A stretch of DNA of 64,000 nt, taken from Erythrobacter sp. UBA1916. Lineage in GTDB: Bacteria; Pseudomonadota; Alphaproteobacteria; Sphingomonadales; Sphingomonadaceae. The notes beneath the pieces were generated by a model. The model saw nothing but the letters and a program-made list of their open reading frames with translations. It did not search any database and was not told the origin of the DNA. Position numbers and translations under genes: made by a program. Location of the stretch: positions 133,870 through 197,869 of the forward strand of contig DDFY01000010.1 of NCBI GenBank assembly GCA_002337385.1. The letters run 5' to 3'. This document shows positions 61,201 to 64,000 of this stretch, one piece after another. Each line of letters opens with the position of its first letter. Positions within the stretch are counted from its first letter, which is position 1.

Positions 61201-61821
61201 ATCGCCACGCGGCACCAGCTTGATGAGCGGCGAAACCTCGTGGCTGACGCTGACCTGCGCAAAGCCAAGCTCGCGCGCGAGGCTCGCCAGCCGTTCTTCA
61301 TGCTCGCGATGGTGCCACCCGTGCATCAGGACGATGGCGAGCGCGTCAAAGCCTTCGTCGCGCAGGACCGTGAAGTCGCGCCGGGCGGTGTCGAGATCGA
61401 GCGCGCGCAGAACCGTGCCATCGACCGCGACACGCTCATCCACCTCGACCACACGGGAAGGCAATTGTTCGGGCAGGACGATATGGCGGGCGAAGATATC
61501 GGGCCGAGCTTGGCTCCCGATCCTGAGCGCATCCCCGAAGCCGCGCGTGATCGCGAGCGCGAGCCGCTCGCCCTTGCGCTCCAGCAGGGCATTTGTCGCC
61601 ACGGTCGTGCCGATCCGCATTTCGGCAATCGGCGCTTCGCCATATCGGTCCATGAGCCGCCGGACCGATTCACTCGCGGCATCATCGTAGCGGCCGGGAT
61701 CTTCCGAAAGCAGTTTATCGGTAACCAGCCGCCCATCGGGCGCGGTTGCAACGACATCGGTGAAGGTGCCGCCGCGATCGATCGCGAAGCGCCAGGTTCC
61801 GGGCTGTTCGGGCTTGGGCAT
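58234..61821 (-). CDS. Fused hydantoinase A/B, 5-oxoprolinase family
   Basis: A 1195-residue cytoplasmic ATP-dependent lactamase fused from HyuA-like (about 1-690) and HyuB-like (about 700-1180) parts. AIDRGGTFTDVVA is the N-terminal nucleotide motif, with IGFDMGGTSTDVAHY and CFGGAGGQHACKVADELGI further on. The second half has SVNIKERLDFSCALFD, NDPFHGGTHLPDITV and RGHHADIGGIAPGSMP. This domain layout and length match eukaryotic-type 5-oxoprolinase (5-oxoproline to glutamate), though hydantoin relatives look similar. It is transcribed alone between the tetR gene and the SDR operon. Its C-terminus carries a short tandem duplication. Confidence 0.92.
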   Translation of the reverse strand: MPKPEQPGTWRFAIDRGGTFTDVVATAPDGRLVTDKLLSEDPGRYDDAASESVRRLMDRYGEAPIAEMRIGTTVATNALLERKGERLALAITRGFGDALRIGSQARPDIFARHIVLPEQLPSRVVEVDERVAVDGTVLRALDLDTARRDFTVLRDEGFDALAIVLMHGWHHREHEERLASLARELGFAQVSVSHEVSPLIKLVPRGDTTAVDAYLSPVLRRYTDGLQAGLPETGALRFMQSHGGLAEVGAFRGKDAILSGPAGGVVGMVATGEALGHKKLIGFDMGGTSTDVAHYAGEYELTGDSVVAGVRVAAPMMQIHTVAAGGGSICSFDGSRFRVGPESAGAHPGPACYRKGGPLTVTDCNLFLSRIDPAFFPSVFGPDGDQPLDPAAAKSRLEEVAASLPEPKTLEDIAEGFLAIAVDSMANAIRKISVARGHDVTAYALACFGGAGGQHACKVADELGIETVLVHPLAGILSAYGIGLAPVKAIREVSLVRQLGEDFAGDLSSLEDEARAALVEQGIAADAVDLHSRARLRFKGSDSTLTVDCTETDAMDAAFRILHRQRFGYSDDEAPIIVEALSVEASGISGGLGEAVAQPIAAEGEATGHWRTIERAALGAGEAVDGPALIIDPGSTTVIEPGWQAKLAEEGSLVLTRTVPLERDRAAGTQVDPVRLEIFNNLFMAIAEEMGVVLQSTATSVNIKERLDFSCALFDREGALIANAPHIPVHLGSMGDSIARVIEQRGEGRDGRGFRRGDAYVLNDPFHGGTHLPDITVIVPVFYDDTTEEPDAFVAARGHHADIGGIAPGSMPPESRTIEEEGVMIDNLLMVDEGTFREDAVRKALASAKYPARKPDRNLSDLRAQLAACTRGTELLQAAARDQGGEVVSAYMGHVLSNAEESVRRLLGRLDDGSFAYEMDSGAVVKVAIRIDRENRSAVLDFTGTSEQQPNNFNAPRSITRAAALYVLRTLIDDTIPMNDGCLRPVELIVPEGSMLNPAPGAAVVAGNVETSQVVTDALFAATGRLAPSQGTMNNFTFGNEHHQYYETIAGGSGAGPDHDGTSAVQTHMTNSRLTDPEILETRLPVRLDRFAIRRGSGGEGGHKGGDGVERRVTFLEDMRANMLANRRKVAPRGICGGGDAQPGRNWVERADGSREELSATQSAEMQPGDAFVILTPGGGGFGDRSGGGFGDRSD
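58241..58287 (+). repeat. 24-bp tandem direct repeat at the 5-oxoprolinase C-terminus
   Basis: Two 24-base units follow each other with one difference at the last base. On the coding strand they encode GGGFGDRS twice, directly before the stop codon. It is probably a recent slippage duplication that extends the disordered tail. Confidence 0.8.
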
Positions 61822-62064
61822 GGAGGCTCAGGGGTTCTCCGCTAAGAAACTTCGTTATAGCTACTTAGGCCCCCTCAGGCGCATCGCAAGATTTCCCCGG
61901 ATCACGGACTGGTGCCGTGATGCACTGTGCGACCGTCCACACGGCGCAAGGATCAACGGGAATTTCTAAAAATATAAATTTATCATAAAGATGAACGAAA
62001 CATCTCAATTCAATCGCAACTTATCTACGATCGATGCACCAATGTCTCGAAGGGCCGTGAGCTC

Positions 62065-62100
62065 CTGCCACTCGGTCAGCGCGACCGAGTGGCAGGTTTT
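62065..62100 (+). terminator. Perfect hairpin with plus-strand T-run
   Basis: Arms CTGCCACTCGGTC and GACCGAGTGGCAG pair over 13 bases around AGCGC, followed on the plus strand by GTTTTC. The gene ending next to it (SDR, minus strand) has no T-run after the hairpin in its own direction. It may still terminate the SDR operon. No plus-strand gene is seen before it. The 295-base gap 61822-62116 also has the dyad ATCACGG-N6-CCGTGAT at 61901-61920. Confidence 0.55.
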
Positions 62101-62116
62101 CGACGTTTGACGGTCG

Positions 62117-62872
62117 TTAATGCGAGGTCTGACCACCATCCATCACGAAGAAGGAGCCATTGGTGAAGCTCGCTTCGTCGGAACAGAGATGAAGGACAGT
62201 GCCTGCAATTTCCGCTGGCTCAGCCGCGCGACCGATGATGTTGTGCTTGAAGAACTCTTCGCGAAATTCCGGCGAATCCAGCCATGCCTGCGTCATCGGC
62301 GTGGCCACGAGGCCCGGACCGATGCAGTTCACGCGAATGCCCCGCTGCGCATATTCGATCGCCACGGCCTTAGTGAGCCCCACCACCGCATGCTTGGCCG
62401 CGACATAGGCCGACATGTTGGGATCGGCCACCTTGCCCGCGACAGAGGCCGTGTTGACGATGGCACCGCCTCCGTTGCCCAGAAAGTGGCGCACCTGCGC
62501 CTGCATGGCGAAGAACACGCCCTTGAGGTCCACATCCATGATGAGATCGAGATCCTTCTCGGGCACTTCGTGAAATGGAACCGGCGGCGGCAAGACACCG
62601 GCATTATTGAACGCCGCATGCAGGCCGCCAAATTCGGCAACGCACTTGGCGACCAGATCGGTCATCGCCTCGCTGTCGCGCACGTCGGCCCGGCGGTACA
62701 TAGCCCGGCCCCCTGCCCTGCGGATCAGGTCCGCGGTTTCGCCGGCATCGTCATTCAGATCGCCGATCATCACGGCGGCACCCTCACGGGCAAAGGCCTG
62801 ACAGGTTGCCCGGCCAATGCCAGTGGCGCCGCCGGTGACGAGAACTACCTTGTTTTCATATCGCATGATCAT
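62117..62872 (-). CDS. Short-chain dehydrogenase/reductase
   Basis: A 251-residue classical SDR. The cofactor motif is VTGGATGIGRA at 12-22, with Asp38 after the second strand favouring NAD(H). NNAG is at 89-92, and the catalytic set is Ser143, Tyr156 and Lys160 in SAYVAAKH. The C-terminus is SFFVMDGGQTSH. It probably oxidises a secondary alcohol or reduces a ketone. ATG 62872 overlaps the stop codon of the preceding gene (ATGA), so it is translationally coupled to the metallohydrolase. A broken relative of this gene's 3' end occurs at 38113. Confidence 0.93.
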   Translation of the reverse strand: MIMRYENKVVLVTGGATGIGRATCQAFAREGAAVMIGDLNDDAGETADLIRRAGGRAMYRRADVRDSEAMTDLVAKCVAEFGGLHAAFNNAGVLPPPVPFHEVPEKDLDLIMDVDLKGVFFAMQAQVRHFLGNGGGAIVNTASVAGKVADPNMSAYVAAKHAVVGLTKAVAIEYAQRGIRVNCIGPGLVATPMTQAWLDSPEFREEFFKHNIIGRAAEPAEIAGTVLHLCSDEASFTNGSFFVMDGGQTSH

Positions 62873-63774
62873 TCATCCCAGGGTTCGATTTCACCGGTTG
62901 TCACCTGTGCCGATGTGCACAGCAAGAAGCAGTCCAGAACGTCGGTCGCGCCGGGGAACCGGGCACGGACCATGGCTTCCAGCTCGGCGGAGTTTTCCGC
63001 CTGCTGCGCGGCCTCGCCCATGAAAGCGATGTAATCGCGCGTCCATTCGATGCCGGCATTGTCGTTGGTGAGCCCCGGCGAGGTGTGTCCGGCGATGATG
63101 CGATCTGGATGCATCGCCTCAAGCCGGTCAAGCGCGGCGATCCAGTCGCCATATCGATCAGGCGTGTGCTCTCCCAGCCAGACATTCATGCCGTTGTAGA
63201 TCACGTCGCCGGCCACCAGCGTGCGGGTCTGATCGTCCCAGATCACGGTGGAGCGGACATGATCACCCTGCATCGGGCCGAGGATCTGCAGCGGGTGCCC
63301 TTCCAGCGAATAGACACCTCCCTCCACCGGCTCGGGCACGACCTGGCGCACCGGGGCATTGGCGCCCAGCATCGGGCCCCAGCGCTCGAACTTGATCGGC
63401 ACCGTGCGAACCATATCCTTGACCACAGCCTCCCCGGCGAGGATTTCCGCATCCGGGAAAGCATCCTGCAACACGTCGAGCCCGAAGAAGTGATCGGGAT
63501 GATCGTGCGTGACCAGCACTGCCTTGAGGGTCTTCCCGCTGTCCAGAATGCGCGCGACCACTCGGTGCGCATCGGCGCGCGAGAACGGCACGTCGATCAG
63601 CACCGCGTCGTTTTCACCCGACACCAGCGTCATGTTGGCGTGCAGGCTCAGCTCGGATGTCGGTATGACTTCGTAGGATAGCGGCGGAGACGGCGCCGGG
63701 CCGTCCTCAGCCTGCGCCGTGCTGGCTGACAGCGCCAAGGCGCTGGCGATGGTTGCTGTGATCAGATGCTTCAT
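62869..63774 (-). CDS. Secreted metallo-beta-lactamase-fold hydrolase
   Basis: A 301-residue exported hydrolase. The signal peptide is MKHLITATIASALALSASTAQA. The zinc motif is THDHPDH at residues 89-95, with further ligands in QGDHVRST, AGDVIYNG and AGHTSPG. It resembles the general MBL-fold group found near catabolic dehydrogenases, not a true beta-lactamase. ATG 63774 overlaps the stop of the flavoprotein gene upstream (ATGA), and its own end overlaps the SDR start the same way. The role could be hydrolysis of an ester or lactone next to the oxidase reaction. Confidence 0.88.
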   Translation of the reverse strand: MKHLITATIASALALSASTAQAEDGPAPSPPLSYEVIPTSELSLHANMTLVSGENDAVLIDVPFSRADAHRVVARILDSGKTLKAVLVTHDHPDHFFGLDVLQDAFPDAEILAGEAVVKDMVRTVPIKFERWGPMLGANAPVRQVVPEPVEGGVYSLEGHPLQILGPMQGDHVRSTVIWDDQTRTLVAGDVIYNGMNVWLGEHTPDRYGDWIAALDRLEAMHPDRIIAGHTSPGLTNDNAGIEWTRDYIAFMGEAAQQAENSAELEAMVRARFPGATDVLDCFLLCTSAQVTTGEIEPWDE

Positions 63775-64000
63775 GCGATCCCCGACTTTCCCGGTGCAAT
63801 GATATGATTGGGATCCAGCGCCTGCTTGATCTTGGCGTTGAATTCGCGGTTCACCGCACCGTATTGCTGCGCCACCAGATCCATGGTGTTGACCCCGGTG
63901 CGATAGCTGGCCCAGCCCTGCTCGCCGAAGCGCGACACCATCTCGCGGTAACACGTGTCGGCGCGTTGCTGCTCCTCGGTGTCCGTCGTCAGAACATTTG
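63771..64000 (-). CDS. VAO-family FAD oxidase, C-terminal part (5' end outside window)
   Basis: The minus-strand frame is open from the right edge to TGA at 63771-63773. It encodes about 75 residues ending in KIKQALDPNHIIAPGKSGIA, the typical end of flavoproteins of the vanillyl-alcohol-oxidase/4-cresol-dehydrogenase type. The preceding FGEQGWASYRTGVNTMDLVA also fits this group, whose members oxidise para-substituted phenols and use a covalent or tight FAD. The stop overlaps the MBL-fold gene start, so the three genes are one coupled operon. Whether a cytochrome subunit gene lies upstream cannot be seen here. Confidence 0.75.
   Translation of the reverse strand, partial: NVLTTDTEEQQRADTCYREMVSRFGEQGWASYRTGVNTMDLVAQQYGAVNREFNAKIKQALDPNHIIAPGKSGIA

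Noticed and set aside
1..64000. CRISPR arrays, insertion sequences, tRNA genes, prophage genes
   Set aside because: I looked for regular repeats, transposase motifs, cloverleaf-like segments and phage structural genes and found none that could be supported.

Overview
This 64 kb window is high-GC bacterial chromosome with dense coding on both strands. The gene content suggests an alphaproteobacterium of the order Sphingomonadales, probably Erythrobacteraceae or Sphingomonadaceae. The reasons are five TonB-dependent receptors (TBDRs), each beside catabolic enzymes, an S46 dipeptidyl-peptidase, DUF6152 and DUF3237 proteins, and RND efflux. This placement is inferred from family content, not from a marker gene. 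I saw no tRNA, rRNA, CRISPR array, transposase or intact prophage.

Layout. 0-11 kb: the tail of a sigma factor, an S46 peptidase, a TBDR-PhoD phosphatase operon, an MFS transporter and a second TBDR. 11-13 kb: an ohr-ohrR peroxide-resistance operon with a clear operator, then a DUF6152 pair. 13-17 kb: a third TBDR behind a palindrome-rich promoter region, then a protein with two MarR domains. 17-23 kb: a TauD/TfdA dioxygenase, an FAD oxidoreductase, an IlvD/Edd dehydratase and a MarR regulator. A 20-bp palindrome recurs at the two promoters of this cluster. 22.8-26.5 kb: an ABC-F ATPase and a secreted YtcJ-like amidohydrolase. 26.6-31 kb: a tryptophan-tryptophylquinone (TTQ) amine dehydrogenase cluster in the order large subunit, MauE, MauD, light subunit, cytochrome c, plus a divergent cytochrome c. 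31-37 kb: a LysR-TBDR-amidase module. 37-38 kb: bioB with the 3' remnant of a broken short-chain dehydrogenase (SDR) gene. 38.2-51 kb: an ester-catabolic block with a tandem alpha/beta-hydrolase, two type-B carboxylesterases, a TBDR, a TetR regulator, an SDR, an MFS transporter, an NTF2-like protein and a DUF3237 protein. 51-58 kb: a tetR-MFP-RND-OMF efflux operon. 58-62 kb: a fused 5-oxoprolinase/hydantoinase. 62-64 kb: an overlapping operon of SDR, metallo-beta-lactamase-fold hydrolase and a vanillyl-alcohol-oxidase-type flavoprotein cut by the window edge.

How the genes may work together. Two local regulons can be read from repeated palindromes. GTAAG-N6-CTTAC and close variants occur at four promoters of the 38-51 kb block, which also contains a TetR gene. 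TTATGT(A/C)-N6-TACAT(T/A)A occurs at the tauD/FAD-oxidoreductase intergenic region and in front of the ilvD-like gene, next to a MarR gene. In the 24-37 kb region a TBDR, a secreted amidase and a periplasmic amine dehydrogenase lie side by side. This could be a cell-envelope route from an N-acyl amine through the free amine to an aldehyde, but that is a hypothesis. The broken SDR gene beside bioB marks a likely left junction of the ester block.
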